Positions 13,661 to 27,406 are shown, numbered from the stretch's first letter. The stretch is 64,000 bases of DNA from Strongylocentrotus droebachiensis (GCA_035222895.1 JAVYIG010001032.1:248001-312000), one strand, 5' to 3'. Translations and numbers: made by a program. Notes: generated by a model from the letters alone, not told the origin.

Positions 13661-14884
13661 TGTGCTTATCCAATGACCATCATTGTCACAGTAAGGGGAG
13701 GTCATGATCCTATCTAGTGTCGTGTTCTGACCAGGTGCCAATGCTATTACCATTCCTGACAGGAAAGCATCAGGGAGCGCATACACCAGACAACTTAAAG
13801 TAATTTCGATTGATGTTTACTTGGAAAATGATCATGGAGTCGTATTACTTCTTACTGGGATAGTTCATTAACTAAGATCCAAAGTAATACGTCACTCAGT
13901 ACCCTTGCCTTTGTTTATTACATTCAATGAACGTTCGCGTTTGCCCGTGTTCTGTCATTAACGCTCGTTGTACACAATGCGTCAATTGCCTGACGTAATA
14001 CTGTGTCAGAGACTTCGCTGTATGCGAAGCGCCACGCGAGAGAGACGTAGCACTATAAGATTGATTCTAGAATTGAATAGTGGAACCACTGCGCTGAATA
14101 CTGGCGTATGCACTTATTATTGCAGGTAATACTAAAAATGATGCCTAGTGTACGACATTCAATATGAATATGTATGGAGGAGGAGGAGGAGGGGGGGATT
14201 CGGGGTCTTTTCATTGGAAGAATATAGTTCTACACCGCCTTCTACACCTATGAACTATATCTAGAACTCACAGTGGATACCGTGACGTACGCAGCGACAT
14301 CAAGTCCACTTTTCTTCCCCCGATCGTCACCCTTGCCTAAAATGATTACATATTGTGTTCATTTTATATTTTAAAAAAATGGAAAATATCATTTCTGTAT
14401 GGTGACAAAGAAGCAGTGTTTGAAAATTCTCTCTACTATTCAAATCACAGATAATTGTTTGCTTCAGTTTGTCATGATTTTACACCGCTGAAATCATGGT
14501 AACTTAGTAGTTTGCGGAGAAGACATTAATGACTCGCGGCATTGTGCCTATGCCCATAACACTGCTCATATCTTCAAATAACGCGAAATTGCCGATGTGC
14601 ATTCGTTTTAGAGATTTTCTATGCCCACCGTTCGTATACGCATTCACAATGAGACGGTATTTCGTTCAATAGGCAAATACCACCTTGCAGTGGTTGCCCG
14701 ACATGTAATTGGCATTTTGTTGACGGTCGGGGTAGACGTTACGCTTCGCTGCGCAAATAGCGTTCCTATCTATCAGCTATTGGTAACATTACCGTATTTT
14801 TTAAGAACTATGTTCCGAAGCAGACACTAGCCGTAACATAAGCGCAAAATAGCAGCAAAATACCGCATTATTTGTTGGTTTCTG

Positions 14885-14970
14885 TTCATATTTGCCACTA
14901 TCGGTAATGCATATCCGTAAAATAACCGCGAATGTTGCGGCTATTTTTGCGGATTTGGGGCAAATATGAA
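14885..14970. repeat. Nested imperfect hairpin
   Basis: TTCATATTTGCC (14885-14896) and GGCAAATATGAA (14959-14970) are perfect 12-bp reverse complements. Inside them, ATCCG..AAAATA..CCGC (from 14913) pairs with GCGG..TATTTT..GCGGAT (to 14954) with few mismatches around a seven-base loop. Together they make a two-stem hairpin of about 86 nt. It could be a MITE core or a hairpin RNA precursor; no evidence of transcription is available. Confidence 0.6.
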
Positions 14971-17900
14971 TAGCGCTACAGACAAACATCACCATGTCTT
15001 CAGACGTTCTCATAGCCAAAGGGCATGTGTGCCCCTTCCAACCTCTATCTGATTGTGAAAAGAGGGAGGGGGAAAGATAGAGAAGAGAAAGAAAAAGGGT
15101 GCAAAAGAAACAAGAGAAGAAACTGATAAAACCACTTCACTCTCTCCCACCCCACCCCATCCCCTAGTGACGGACTTCAACCTACGATACTCCACTGGAC
15201 AGGCATATAATATTTAAAAACAAATAATACAATTTTATCACATTAAAAAAAAAAAAACCTGAACTATGTAAAATTATACTATGACATTCATTTACCATGA
15301 AAGAAGATGCATGATATACCTCTGCCACAGTGTATCAAGAGCGAACTACATTGATGGTGTCATTAACAATCCGCGTTCGGTTTTCAAGTCCGAGTCATTA
15401 GGGTTTAATGATTGTCAAACTACAATGGAAGGTACCGAAATGTATATATTCTATGGAACATAAATTACACACGATTAACATGCTGCGGGTGGCAGAATAT
15501 GCAATATTTGACCATGAAATTAATTAATCACCATTAATAACATTTTAAGGAATTGATAATCCCTTTGAACAAAGGCATACTGAAACGTGCATTGATCCGG
15601 CAGAGTAAAACAACTATGAGATAAATACTTTGAATATGTTAATTATAGCCATGATATATACGCTGCCACCTTCGTGACCAAAGTGGTTTGAGGTCAGTAT
15701 GTTTGATTTAAATATACAAAGAATTGTACTTCGTTTACATCTAGTATATGACTTATTATGGCCAATAACATATCGAAGGTTTGGCTGCATATCTCTTATC
15801 TAATATCAATGTAGGGTATCAAAGCGATAATCATACTCACTAATACATAGAATGAATGAACTGACGAAACATCGAAAGGCATACAAAAAATCAGATGAAA
15901 TGACACAAATGTGTTGAATGCACGTGCTAGATTTACTACCATGAAGCTCCAATGGAAAACAAGCATAGATAGACTGCAGCAAGTTCAAAGTACACTTTTC
16001 TTTTAAGAACACGGGAAACCAGAACGAAGGGTACGATTGATAGAACCAAGTCAACCAAAAAAACGAATTGAAAGAAGGCTTTTCTCTGGATATCAATCAT
16101 GTTTTAGACACCGACACAATAAAGATACTTCATAAAAACACGACCCGGTCATGCCGTTCGGCTTTGATGACGGATTTCCGATTACAAAATAAATCATGAG
16201 CTTCTATTGAGAAAATTTCAAAAACAATTCGTAGTATTTAAACAGGTGCCGGAGTTATCCCAGTGTTCCTCTTTTTTCTTCTAAGAATTACATAGCTTTA
16301 TTATATCCACCAGATGAAATCTAGCACCGATCGAGCATCAGACATCTATCCACCACATAAGGTTCTGTAAACATTCACACAAAAATACCAAGTAGTAAAT
16401 ATTTATAAAGTTTCGAATGATGGAACAAAACATACTTTAGTCCAACAACAAATTCAGATTGGATATACAGATTAATCCTCATTTTCCCTAAATAAATCTT
16501 GTATTCCTATTTGACTCTCCAATTAAAAGAAATTATATATTTTTGAACAGCGTAATGTAATACCATGGTAATTCAGTTTCTTACTCTGCGTAACGATCAC
16601 AAACCATGTGAAAGACTCTTTACAATGTATGTCACCTCAAAATATGAAATAATGGTTGATTTTATTTCTATTTTTTTTTTGTTACTTCAAGCTATGTTAA
16701 AACAAACATGTTAAACTAATGCACTTTAAGGCAATGCACACATTGATATCATTATAACTCTGAAATGAATTTAGACGAAATAAAGTAATCATTTAGGAAT
16801 ACAAAATTCAGTTTATGTTATAAGGATATAGACAATGAAATTTGAATTGAATATTAAGTATTCGCAGAGCTACAATATTCATTCAAAATGCCCAATACGG
16901 TTCAATTTACCTCACAATGGTAAAGCAATGACATTCACATGAATATGATTGCGTTTATTCTCGAAGTTTCAGATATAAAGTAAAACTAAAAGTTAATCTA
17001 TTAATCGTGCGTCATTAAATACAAAACACTTTTCATGTGTTATATATTTGAAAAATATGTATCTAATTCCAAGTTCAGTAATCATGAGGTCACTTCTCTT
17101 CAATTTAATGAAATATGACAGACTGGTTTGGGAGGAGGCTCACTATTCCATCTACTACTACTTGTGCACTTTAATGCAATTAAGCTAAACGTATTCCAGC
17201 CCCATTTTGACACGCGTGAATGTTAATTAGTAGATTATTGCTCAATCTCATTTCACGTAGACTGATTACAACAATACAAAGTAATACATCATGCTCACAT
17301 CGTTATCTCATTAGAAATAACGATTGTGGCATGGAAGAAGAGAATAAACGCTTCTCGTTACATGACAACAATTGCAAAGGAATTGATCGCTTACACATCT
17401 AATTACTATGGTACAATGAACGATACCAGGTACCATTTATAGGGGTGAAAAGAGCAAATGGTAAAGATAAAATGACGTTACTACTAGCAAACAAACCGAA
17501 TGGTATTGTCAGTTTCAGGCATAACAATGAACCGTTAAGGTTACCCTTCAAAGTAGCTTGTCGCTATAAATATGATGTATTCATTATCGGACTAACTTTT
17601 ATTTTAGTCTCAATATAATCAATCCTCATACCCTTGTCTGACTGAGCAGAATAAGAGGACGGGGTTACCCTTTCCAACATGCAAATACGGTGTAACCTCC
17701 CCTCTCCCTTCAAATGATGGCAGTGACGCTCTCCAATACAAGAAAAATACACAAACTCGGAAAATAAACTTTGAAAAGTAAATTGTCATTTTGTCTGTAT
17801 TTTCTATTTGCTTGCCTCTGTTTTCAATTAGTAAATTTGGCCCAGAAGTGCTAAATTACACAGTGGCGCACCCTCCTCTTTTAATTTATTGATGCTCCTT

Positions 17901-18604
17901 GATGATGCATTTAAACATAATGAAAAGCGATCCTCATGTAAATGATTCCAATGTAACTTCTCTTCTAAAATGTACTTCGATTATTTATAATTGTTTTTAA
18001 AAAGGGTTTCATTTTGCAAGAGTTAAGCGTCTCATACACCGTTGAATCTCATGTTTTACAGCAACAAAAATATTTGAAAAATAAAAGAAATTAAGCATTA
18101 GAGGATCAATTCAAGGATTGCAAAGGACATATTAAAGCATTGGAATGAAGAAGAAAAAAATCTCTAGTATCGTGTTTTCTTTAAAGTATGCTTAATATCG
18201 GCGTTAAAAATATCCAAACTTAAAAGTGCCTTATTTGCGTCGAGATATACAGCTTGCATATTTCGATTTAGTCGATAACTATGTGAAAAAAAGTTAAATT
18301 TACCTGCTGATAAGTTGACTTCCTTGGCGTGTTAAAAGTTATCACCGTCCATATAGAATGCTGAACAAGTATTTAGAAACATCCATTAAATCAGAGTGAC
18401 ATCTCTAGAGTGATGAAAATAAAATAGTACACCTGTGAAGCTCGGAGCCGGGTCAGGTAATATAAGAGCTGACTCTCTTTGATCGGTGCCGAGAACTGTT
18501 CTGTTTAGTTGTGCGAGAAAGGCGACACATCGCTGAGCATTTTGAGCGCTTCGCGGTCTGGTGTTGTCGTGTTTTATGTACTCCAATCAATACATGATGC
18601 ATTC

Positions 18605-18676
18605 TTAGGAGACACGCACGCACGCTCATACGCACGCACACACGAGGGCACGCACTAAATACTGAACGCACACACA
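18605..18676. repeat. CA/CG-rich microsatellite
   Basis: Interrupted ACGC and ACAC repeats on the plus strand, alternating purine-pyrimidine over about 70 bp. Confidence 0.75.
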
Positions 18677-21600
18677 CTGCTCAATTTCATTATGTTGGGT
18701 GTAACTTGGGTGCGGACGATTGACATGCACGAGCGCATCTTCCTATCGGTGTGTATCACGAACACTGAATACCCTTATAACTAATCAATTTTATATTCGT
18801 TCATTAACAAAACGAGTTCTTATATCCATTTACTGTGTATGTTACATCCTTTAGGGTGTGCATTAAATGTGTTGTTTGAATTATTTATGCGCATATTTTT
18901 CAGATGAAAATGAATCGTTAAAATTACATTAACGTTCTTTTTTCTGAGGACGACTCCCTAAAATAGATATTAATTTTCATTCCAAACTGGTATGTTCACT
19001 TTATAGTGTTTTCAACTTTAAGAAAAACCACACCCACTGTGGTATGAGGCTGTCCATAGAACTATTGTTCGTTTGATTTTGAAGAGTGCTTTGAAATTGT
19101 TTGTCGATTTTCGATTAACGATTTTCACGTTATATGAGAATAATACTCTATTTCCGGTAATATCAATAAAAACTTAATTTTCAAACCCTGATAGAGTATT
19201 CATATGCATTGTGTGTGTAAAGCTTGGTCATATTGGTGATTTGTAAAGGTGGCAGTACTTTAATATACTTTTTCCTGACACCATGACACCGAAAACGTCC
19301 AAGTAAATGATTTGACTAAAGACTATACATGTAATTCCAAATCGATTTAAAAATCTTTTTTCTCAGAGAAGAATTTAAAAATGTTAATTTTGTTTATAGA
19401 GCTAGTAGACTTTATTTATGTATGCCAATCGGTCACGGAATAGCGGGAATGGTTGTTATGGCCACCTTCAATTTCTTTCTCCCCCGCCCCCTTTTTTAGA
19501 TTCGTGTTTAGATATGTTATCTCACTACCATCCCAATATGCATCTACCATACTGATTTTTAAACTAGAAGTTATGACCTGTAAACATACTGAACAGACTT
19601 GTAAGTCCAATGACATATTTACAGTCTCTAAATATTCACGCTCATTATTTAAGGTTAACATGTGAAGACATAAATTCAACTTTAAGGGAAAAGCAACGAC
19701 TAAGAATATTCGATATTAACAACATTCGAACGTTTAATATTTTGATTTAATCCACCAGTATTACGAAAAAAAGGGTTACCCCCCTTTCTCTTACATGAAT
19801 TCTCTTAAGAATTTATTTCATTGTCCATCTGGCTTCATAATTCTAATTCATGTTTTAAATCATTCTTGTTCTTCCGATTCGTAGACGATAATTATCACGA
19901 ATTCCTCATAATTTCAGTCGTAGAATCCAATTTTGGTTGACCATCTTTGAACCATTGTAACATAATAAAATCTTGAGAACCTAGTGCATTCTCCCCAAAC
20001 AACACATTTCGTAATTATATTTCCGAAATATTTTATTAATGAGAACGCAGAGGGAGGATAGTCACTCTCATAAATGATGACAATTTTTGTTCTAGACCTG
20101 GAATTTCATTGGTTGCTTCTATTTAGGCAAAGCTCATAATGTATACCTCTGAAGCTCACATTCAATTTGTTAAAGTCCCAATAGCGTAATTTTTATTGCG
20201 GTGAATTCTTTTCTCATTTCATTCATTTGGAGTAAATGAGCTGATATGGCCCTCTTCAAATGGTGTCATTAGCCAAGTAAAACTAATAATGTCCTGAACA
20301 AATATATATTTGTATTCCCTGTGGCTGTTCGTCGGGCTCTTTAAAGTGCATTACCATTATTAGTAGTAGTAGAGTTTATTGTTGCTATTATTTTTTCGGG
20401 GTTCACTGCCCTATCTTTGTCATGTAAAGTATTCTCTTGTCCCATTCTCGTCTCTGTTGGCATCCCCCTTTTTTTCTTATTCCCGGTTCCTTTTTGTAGT
20501 TACGAATTTGTCTTAATGATAAGTTCAGTACTGCTATTGCGATTTTATAGTGAAAGAAACTCTTTGGAAGCTCACAAATTATTTTCATCTTTACCAGAAC
20601 TCATCAATATTTTCGTAAAAGTTTGTAAGCTTTTTCAATCTGAAGATTCATTTATCATTATGATCACGGACTGTAGCATTAGCGTGCTATAATTGGTCAC
20701 CAAAATAAAGTGGAAGTTTAATTTATAGAATTTATGGACATTAACAAAAATATAGAATCAAATAAAATAGAAGGTGGGAGCTTAGAGTCTACTACATTGC
20801 TTTAACTTGAAATCAAATCTTGGTAATGTCTTCTGCTATGTTTGCAATGCCTATCGGAGCATAGAGCATTAATAATTCACTTTCAGATCAGGTAGTACAT
20901 GTAATAAATTATTCACTGCTTCTGCGGAAAAAGATCCATGAACATGTGCCATCGAAAGCGAAGTGATTTGCCCGTTTCGTCGTCTAGTTTGCATTTTTAA
21001 TTTGTTATTCGTGTCAAGGTATAGCTCGGGGAAAAAATCTCCATCAAAGAGATGAAAGTACATTACTTAAAACATGTCCTCATTGAATAATTTGGATGTG
21101 AATTTGTATATTTAATGGTGCGCTTGCAACAGAACTAGAGCATGTATCGAGCTCGACACATTTTCATACGAATATTGATTTAGAATATGTCATATGCTGT
21201 CAAAAAATGTCTATATTCAGTGTCTGAGATTTGAAACCTTGAAACTTGTGCTATCAACGTAATACCAAACGCTATTTTCCAAGATATACATCTACAGGAA
21301 AACCAGAGGTGATATGTACAATATTACTTACTACCTACAAAAAGAAAATTCTGACGAATATAAGAGGAAATGAAATTATTGCATCCAGTAATGCGCCTCT
21401 CTTTGGAAAATGATCACATGTTTCCACAAATTAATATTTAAAAAAAAAATTACATTGACCGAGATTTTTTGCAGTGGGAAGAAATGTTTTTAATTTTGGC
21501 AGCAAATTAATGTTGTATTTTGATACATGGGATTTTTTTCTTTCAATATGGAGACTTCTCTATTTTTTGTTTATGTTTCTGTCTCACTTCATATTTTCAA

Positions 21601-21695
21601 CGAATAAATAAGTGAAATGTGGTAAACCGACACGTATACGACTATGCCTCCACCGCGCTATGCGAGTGTGCGTCTTCAAATCATCCTTTATACTT

Positions 21696-21842
21696 CAGGG
21701 CCCCGTCTTACAAGGAGTCGATATCAATCACAACTATGTACAAGTAACAAAAGAGATATGAGAATGCAAACTTGTGATTGATTAGAGGACTTGCGATTGA
21801 TTTGGATCAATCACAACTCTTCTGAGTATGACCGGGGAGACG
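21696..21842. mobile_element. Probable MITE remnant
   Basis: The left end starts CAGGGCCCCGTCTTAC and is followed by ATCAATCACAACT. The right end reads, on the minus strand, CCGTCTCCCC.. and then AGTTGTGATTGATC, giving partial inverted symmetry over about 147 bp. Copies of the TGATTGAT motif are scattered inside. Ends are diverged and no target duplication was found. Confidence 0.4.
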
Positions 21843-22179
21843 GACATGGCGATCCTCGTTTGAATCATCATTCTGCTTTCAAGCTGTACAATATTATTTT
21901 TAATATGAAATCCCCTGTAATTTATAGTGATAATAAATATGTTCAAACGTAGACCATACTCTTTACAATCCTATACAAAAAAGCTTGAAAACAAAATTTG
22001 TGGACAGATTCAGATGAAGAAGGTCATCAAGTAATGCTTTAAATATTATTTTGTGGTCTTTTGTCTTAAATGGCGTTTTTTTGGCAAACTTTGCATTGGA
22101 AAAAATCTAACACAATATCCATAAAGGACATTTAATTCAAAGAAATTGTCACAAAACGTTTTTTAAATAAATAATTCCT

Positions 22180-22191
22180 CCCCCCCCCCCC
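22180..22191. repeat. C12 homopolymer
   Basis: Twelve consecutive C on the plus strand. Confidence 0.85.
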
Positions 22192-22799
22192 AAGTTGTAC
22201 ATTACCAATTCGTCATTAGAATAATACTTATCTATAGTAAATTATCTTTGTTATCATCGTCATCAAGTTTGTGGGAACTTTAAACCTTTAAAGTGTTTGC
22301 GTTTAAAAAATATAAAAAAATTAGGTGGGGGAAAGTACGTGTGGATTCAAATGTTAACGATGTACTCTGTGATCTGTGTTTACGCAAAGTACTTTTTGCT
22401 ATCAAGATCCCCTCCCCGTTAATTATTGTACATTCGAAACTTTTCGGAAGAAATCACTTGGAGGTGTACGATTACCAAAACCGATGCAGCAGTCAGAAAG
22501 AGGAAATACGACTTGCCTATGGGGCAAACGAGGTTAACTAGTTGAGGGCATTGTATCTCCAATAAAAGGCCATAGAATCGGGTCAATCGATTGTACAGCA
22601 TTGGAAACCTTTTCAAAACGTCATGTGTAGATCTGTTTGCCATATTATGTGACCACTGCCCCTGTAGCCGTCTACGAACCTTTGAAGTGCGAATTGGTAC
22701 ATCACATTAAAGGGAACCAGTCTGCACCAAACAATATTTTGATCGGTATAATTAGGGTTGCATACCAGTACGGAATATTCCAAATATCACAAGACTATC

Positions 22800-23182
22800 A
22801 TCATTGACGTATACTGCCCTTCGTTCTGCAAATCAAACTCTCTTGACCGTTAAAAAAGCAAAAACAAAATACCTTGGTGATAGGTCCTTTTCATGCTCTG
22901 CTCCACGTTTGTGGAATTCTCTTCCAGCCTCCATTCGTTGCATATCTGATATTACTTTGTTTAGATCAAAATTAAAAACCTACCTAATGGAAAATACATA
23001 TTCAACCTAGTTCTTAAATTGTTACCTTATCTTGTTATCTTATGTTTGATGATTTCACTTTAAATTTGTTCTCCTGTCATTACTCTGTTTAGTTTTACTT
23101 GTATCAATATTGTAAAGCGCTTTGATATAAATGTCTTATGAAAAGCGCTATATAAGTAAAAGTTATTATTATTATTATTACC
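22800..23182 (+). mobile_element. 5'-truncated non-LTR retrotransposon (CR1/L2-like), 3' end
   Basis: The frame at 22804-23010 encodes the typical C-terminal tail of CR1/L2-type reverse transcriptases: DRSFSCSAPRLWNSLP, then a Phe-Arg-Ser..Lys-Thr-Tyr-Leu end, then a stop. It is followed by a 3' UTR ending in an AGCGCT-containing stem (AAAGCGCTT..AAGCGCTATATAA, 23113-23154) and an (ATT)n tail (23163-23180). Everything upstream of the last ~65 codons is missing, as expected for 5'-truncated LINE insertion. The family is recognised from the protein tail and tail structure; the exact clade is inferred. Confidence 0.8.
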
Positions 23183-23363
23183 CCTATATATATATATATA
23201 CTTGATATTGGGGGAGGGCAGGGTATTTAGTAGTAGGCCTATTAGTAGTAGTAAAATTACACTTTATTTAATAACTTGTTTAGTATAAGGCAATATGGCA
23301 CAAGGTCTATTTAATAAATTACAAACAATACATTGTCAGATACAAACTGTTAACAATTTACGA

Positions 23364-23427
23364 TTTGGGACATTCAAACTGCAAGCTCTGCTTTTAAGCT
23401 TTTGCCTCCAGCTGCGAGATAAACCAA
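23364..23427 (+). repeat. Dispersed direct repeat, copy 1
   Basis: About 64 bp (TTTGGGACATTCAAACTGCA.. to ..GAGATAAACCAA) recurs with a few substitutions at 24294-24358. It is probably a piece of an unrecognised interspersed repeat. Confidence 0.7.
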
Positions 23428-24293
23428 GTGTCCTTCATCCACTGGTCTGAGTATTCATGATCACAAAGTAAGGATATTTTAATAAAGTTTACCGATATGA
23501 TATAGCAATGTTTAAGTCGGTTTGGCCGTGTGACTAGGTCTGTCTTCATCCGACTGAGGCATTTTTAATTAAAGGAATTTTTATAACGATTAATATTACG
23601 CTCCAATAATTTATTAGTAAATAACGTTAACTGATAGTATAGCCGTCTTTTTTGCTTAAGAGCAGTGACGTAAATGACGTTGAATTTAATATTAATGGCG
23701 CCTTCTTCCACGCTTATAGTTATCTTGAAAGAGGTAATAAATGTTTATTGATGGTTAAATCACCCGTTTCATTATCGCTTGTCCACATTAATTTTCCCAC
23801 CTCTTTCTCTATTGTCAGAGGTTCAATGACCTCAAGACTATAAGGAGGGCTCGCGATCATCCTCGATCATGAATAAATGATTGTGGTAGTTTGATGATGC
23901 GACAACAGAAACACATCAAGTGGCAGGATACATGACAAATAGAAGCCGAAACAGGTGGTCTCCGTTGTGCTCATTGTTCAAAAGTTTATACAAAACAGTG
24001 AATAAAGTCAATGGCAAAGTCATCTGTTTTGTTCATACGCCTTTATAGTTTTGTATCATTGGTGTATCGGTAATTCATCCTTCTTTCGTCGCATTTTTTG
24101 TATTCCTCTTCAAATGTCTTGGGACATTTTAGTTTCCATTTCTCTTATCTCATTGAGGCATGCATGGATAATGTTAATATTTAACTGCTTGGTAAAACTG
24201 GCAGGTGATACACTTGATATCATAATGAATACAAAATAAATTTATCATAAACGGTTCAAAGAGGCCAAATTCGTTTACTTATTTAAAAGAGCC

Positions 24294-24358
24294 TTTGGGA
24301 CGTTCAAACTTCAAGCTCTGATTTTCAGCGAATTGTCTCCAGCTGTGAGATAAACCAA
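24294..24358 (+). repeat. Dispersed direct repeat, copy 2
   Basis: Second copy of the 64-bp sequence at 23364-23427, same orientation, 930 bp away. Shared blocks include CAAGCTCTG and GAGATAAACCAA. Confidence 0.7.
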
Positions 24359-24870
24359 TTGCCGAACATGAAGATTACTTTTTTAATATTGCAAATTTAA
24401 TTCACACAGAGAATCATATCCGAAAATTAAATAAGTATATCATAACTCTTAAAGTTTGTCTTACTCAAAGATTTATCCTGTCATAATGATGGGTACATCA
24501 TTTTATACAAAAGTGAACTTTGATCAGATTTGACATTTTGTTAGGATTTTACCATGTGAAATTGATCCAGATGTTGCTCGTTGTCAATCACCCTTTTGCG
24601 TGTGAGCTTCCTCTAATTAGTCCACATCTAACTTCTTTTCACAGCCCCTACTCCCTAGTATGCGTGATTGGGTGGCAGGAAAATACATTTTCGACAATAA
24701 TCCAGACAATGGACTAAGACGTCATCGAAAGTATGTCAGAACAGTTAGGGAAATAACAGATTCCTTCTATTTGTAGTGGTATCATCAATCATAACCTCAG
24801 CTTATTCTTGTTGTGATGTGAGCATGAAATGAAATGTTTCCTTAGGAGTGATCGAAATGTGCAAGATGAG

Positions 24871-25012
24871 AGACGGGAGATAGAGGTGGAGACACAGACA
24901 GGAATGGGAAAAAAGAAAAAAGAAAGGGGTATTAATTAAAGAAAAGAGAGATAGAGAGGAGAGAAAATGAAGAAGATGAATATATATGGAGAGAGAAAGA
25001 GAGAGAGAGAGG
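24871..25012. repeat. GA-rich purine tract
   Basis: Interrupted GAGA and AAGA repeats on the plus strand ending in a clean (GA)n just before the 25.04 kb MITE. Confidence 0.8.
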
Positions 25013-25042
25013 CTTGAAATGACATTATTGGAGCAGATTGCA

Positions 25043-25957
25043 CACTGTAAAAAATAATTTGTTCATTGGTAATTTTTACGTATTTTTCCCATGTAGAATT
25101 TACTTGTAAACATTAGTTTTGTCACTTACGCACTAAATTTAAGTCTTGCTAACTCAAACATTCAATTTAGTAAAACATACGTGGAATATTTAAGTAAAAT
25201 CAAATACATAAGAACTTTAAGTAATTTCAGCTTGTATTAATTAAGTAATTTTAACTCAAAATCAGAAATTATACGTATAACTCAAACAATTTATGTTGAT
25301 TATTCTTATCTTTTTAAAGTAAGGACCGATGCAGTGCGTAATAGAAATATTTACATGATTTATTAATATTCATTAAGACCAAATTAAACTCTTTTTTAAA
25401 TAAAACAATTCTTTTTTATGGTTGAATGAAAATTTAAGGACTTTAAAACATTAACTAATTCATTTAACATGGCTAAGCAAAGACAAGACAATTTTTAATT
25501 GTTACCCAGTTCAAAACAAATAAAAACTTGATATTTCAGGAAATTGTCAACCAATTTTCCTTTTAAGATGCTACGATCAAGTATATATAAAATTTGGAGC
25601 CTTTCAATATGTGTCGAATTGAAGCGTATGTAATAGTTTGTGATGGTGGTAGATATATATATACGGTTAAATCTTAAATAGAAGTAGTGAATGATTAGTG
25701 GATGTTACTTGTTAGATTAGATGGGTACCAAATCGTGCAATATGTAATCCTATCATAGCTTTTTTTTAATTATCTAAAATGATTACAATACTTAAATTAT
25801 TTACGTTAATGTAACTCGATTTAACTGAGTCAAAATTTATTCAGCAAAATAAGTAAATTCTACATAAGATGCCGTAGGTAATATTTACTTAATAAAAATA
25901 AGGCAATTCTTTTCCTCAATTTTATTGAGTTATTTCGACTATTATTTTTTTACAGTG
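25043..25957. mobile_element. AT-rich MITE with CACTGTAAAAAA ends
   Basis: The left end reads CACTGTAAAAAATAAT and the right end, on the minus strand, CACTGTAAAAAAATAAT, giving terminal inverted repeats of about 15 bp. Further inside both arms share ATGTAGAATTTACTT, and the interior carries many short AAGTAA / ACTTAA subterminal motifs. About 915 bp, very AT-rich, with no frame for a transposase, so non-autonomous. A clear target duplication was not resolved. Confidence 0.75.
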
Positions 25958-26399
25958 CAGCTTGGCGTAAAGTATGAGGGAAAGACGATCTTTTCTAGTT
26001 CATGTTTTATTAGAACCAAAAGAAATTGCACGTCGGTGCGGAAATAGATGTTCGGAAAAAGTGATCAAAGTTGGAGTTAAGGATACGAAAAAAACTGCGC
26101 TGATATTGATGACAAATCCCCTAGGTATACGTAAACCTCTCCTCTCTGATCAACAAACATTAATCATATATCAGTATGTGTATACCACACTGCAGTATAC
26201 CACGCTTTTATCATACTTTATCAACAATATTCAGTAAACGCAAACCTGTTTTTCGCAGACATGCTTTTAGCTCAACCAAACTGGAATGTGGTGAAATGCT
26301 TGAAAACTAATTTGATCAGTCGCATGATGTCTGGTAGATTTGTGGGATGAACACGGAAGAGGTAAACGTCCTCTGGAATGAGACTCAATCAACCACACA

Positions 26400-26445
26400 G
26401 TGCCACACGCACAAACACACGCGCACACACACCCACCCACACTCA
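26400..26445. repeat. CA microsatellite
   Basis: Interrupted (CA)n with ACGC and ACCC variants on the plus strand, followed by a TATA-type run at about 26460-26475. Confidence 0.8.
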
Positions 26446-26844
26446 AATATGTATACTTTATATATATATTTATATAGCTATAATTGTGTTGTTGTTGTTA
26501 TTGGTTGTTAGCTTTCTTTTAGGAGCGAGGCAAAATGTCGAAAAGGTCATACCATGAACCTACTTCTTAGTAGGTCCATACTCAGACCTTCTTGCAAACT
26601 TCACTGAGGATCCTCATTAGCCACAGGAGATAAATCAAAGTACGTGCATGTAAGTAGTTTATTGCCAAGCAGATTTTTTTCTCTCTCCTGAGCTTAGTCA
26701 AAACAAACATATCGTTTGTATATTAAGTTTGGTTCAGGATAAAACAGTGTGGTCCAATACACAAAGTAGTCATCCATCTCTCAAATATGTATGCATCGAG
26801 AATGTGACTTAATTATGAACAGTAGTTGAAAACCTTTATCATTA

Positions 26845-26858
26845 CCCCCCCCCCCCCC
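26845..26858. repeat. C14 homopolymer
   Basis: Fourteen consecutive C on the plus strand. Confidence 0.85.
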
Positions 26859-26938
26859 GCCTGAAAAGAAGTTTTAAACAGTAGATAAACCAATCTACCA
26901 AGAATGTCGCATACCTTACCATAATAAACTGGCAAATG

Positions 26939-27052
26939 ATTTGATGATAATGATAATACTGATAATAATAAAGATAATAATAATAATGATAATGATAAAA
27001 ATGATGATAATAAAGTTACTAACAAAAATGAAAATAACAATAATAAGATTTT
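26939..27052. repeat. ATAATG/ATA-type microsatellite
   Basis: Interrupted GATAAT and AATAAT repeats over about 110 bp. Confidence 0.75.
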
Positions 27053-27320
27053 AACACACCTTATATTGTTGCTCTTGCATCCACTAGGTAAAGCATAGTA
27101 CGTCTACCCAACATAGAGCTAGGACAACATCATTTACAATGCGACATAATACATAATATATTATATAGACTACTGAAACTACAAATTAAAACCATAGATA
27201 CAAATTATTAATCCTTTGAAGAATTTGAATAAGTGGGTTTTTAACGGTGTTTTTAAAGTGTGTAGGGATGGGGCATTTGGATATGGGGTGGGAGGCTACT
27301 CCATAATGTGGGAGCGGCAA

Positions 27321-27342
27321 CAGAGACAGAGAGAGAGAGAGG

Positions 27343-27383
<41 letters not shown>

Positions 27384-27406
27384 GGGGAGGGAGGGGGGGG
27401 GGGGGG
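27321..27406. repeat. GA microsatellite ending in G14
   Basis: (GA)n with few interruptions from 27321, running into GGGAGG and then 14 consecutive G at 27393-27406. Open frames of 87-97 codons across it are low-complexity Arg/Glu or Ser/Leu strings, not genes. Confidence 0.9.

Larger units (their letters stand above)
10206..21695. other. Intergenic, no gene recognised
   Basis: About 11 kb without a recognisable exon, tRNA or conserved domain. Things seen: direct repeats of CATTGATCA near 10.74-10.83 kb, a pyrimidine-rich tract (13.42-13.66 kb), a GGA run (about 14.17-14.20 kb), a nested hairpin (14.89 kb), and a CA/CG-rich microsatellite (18.6 kb). Frames of 60-96 codons occur here but have no family features. 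Confidence 0.6.

Noticed and set aside
15806..16096. 96-codon minus frame, Phe/Cys-rich
   Set aside because: No domain, signal anchor pattern or exon signals; similar frames are expected in AT-rich DNA.
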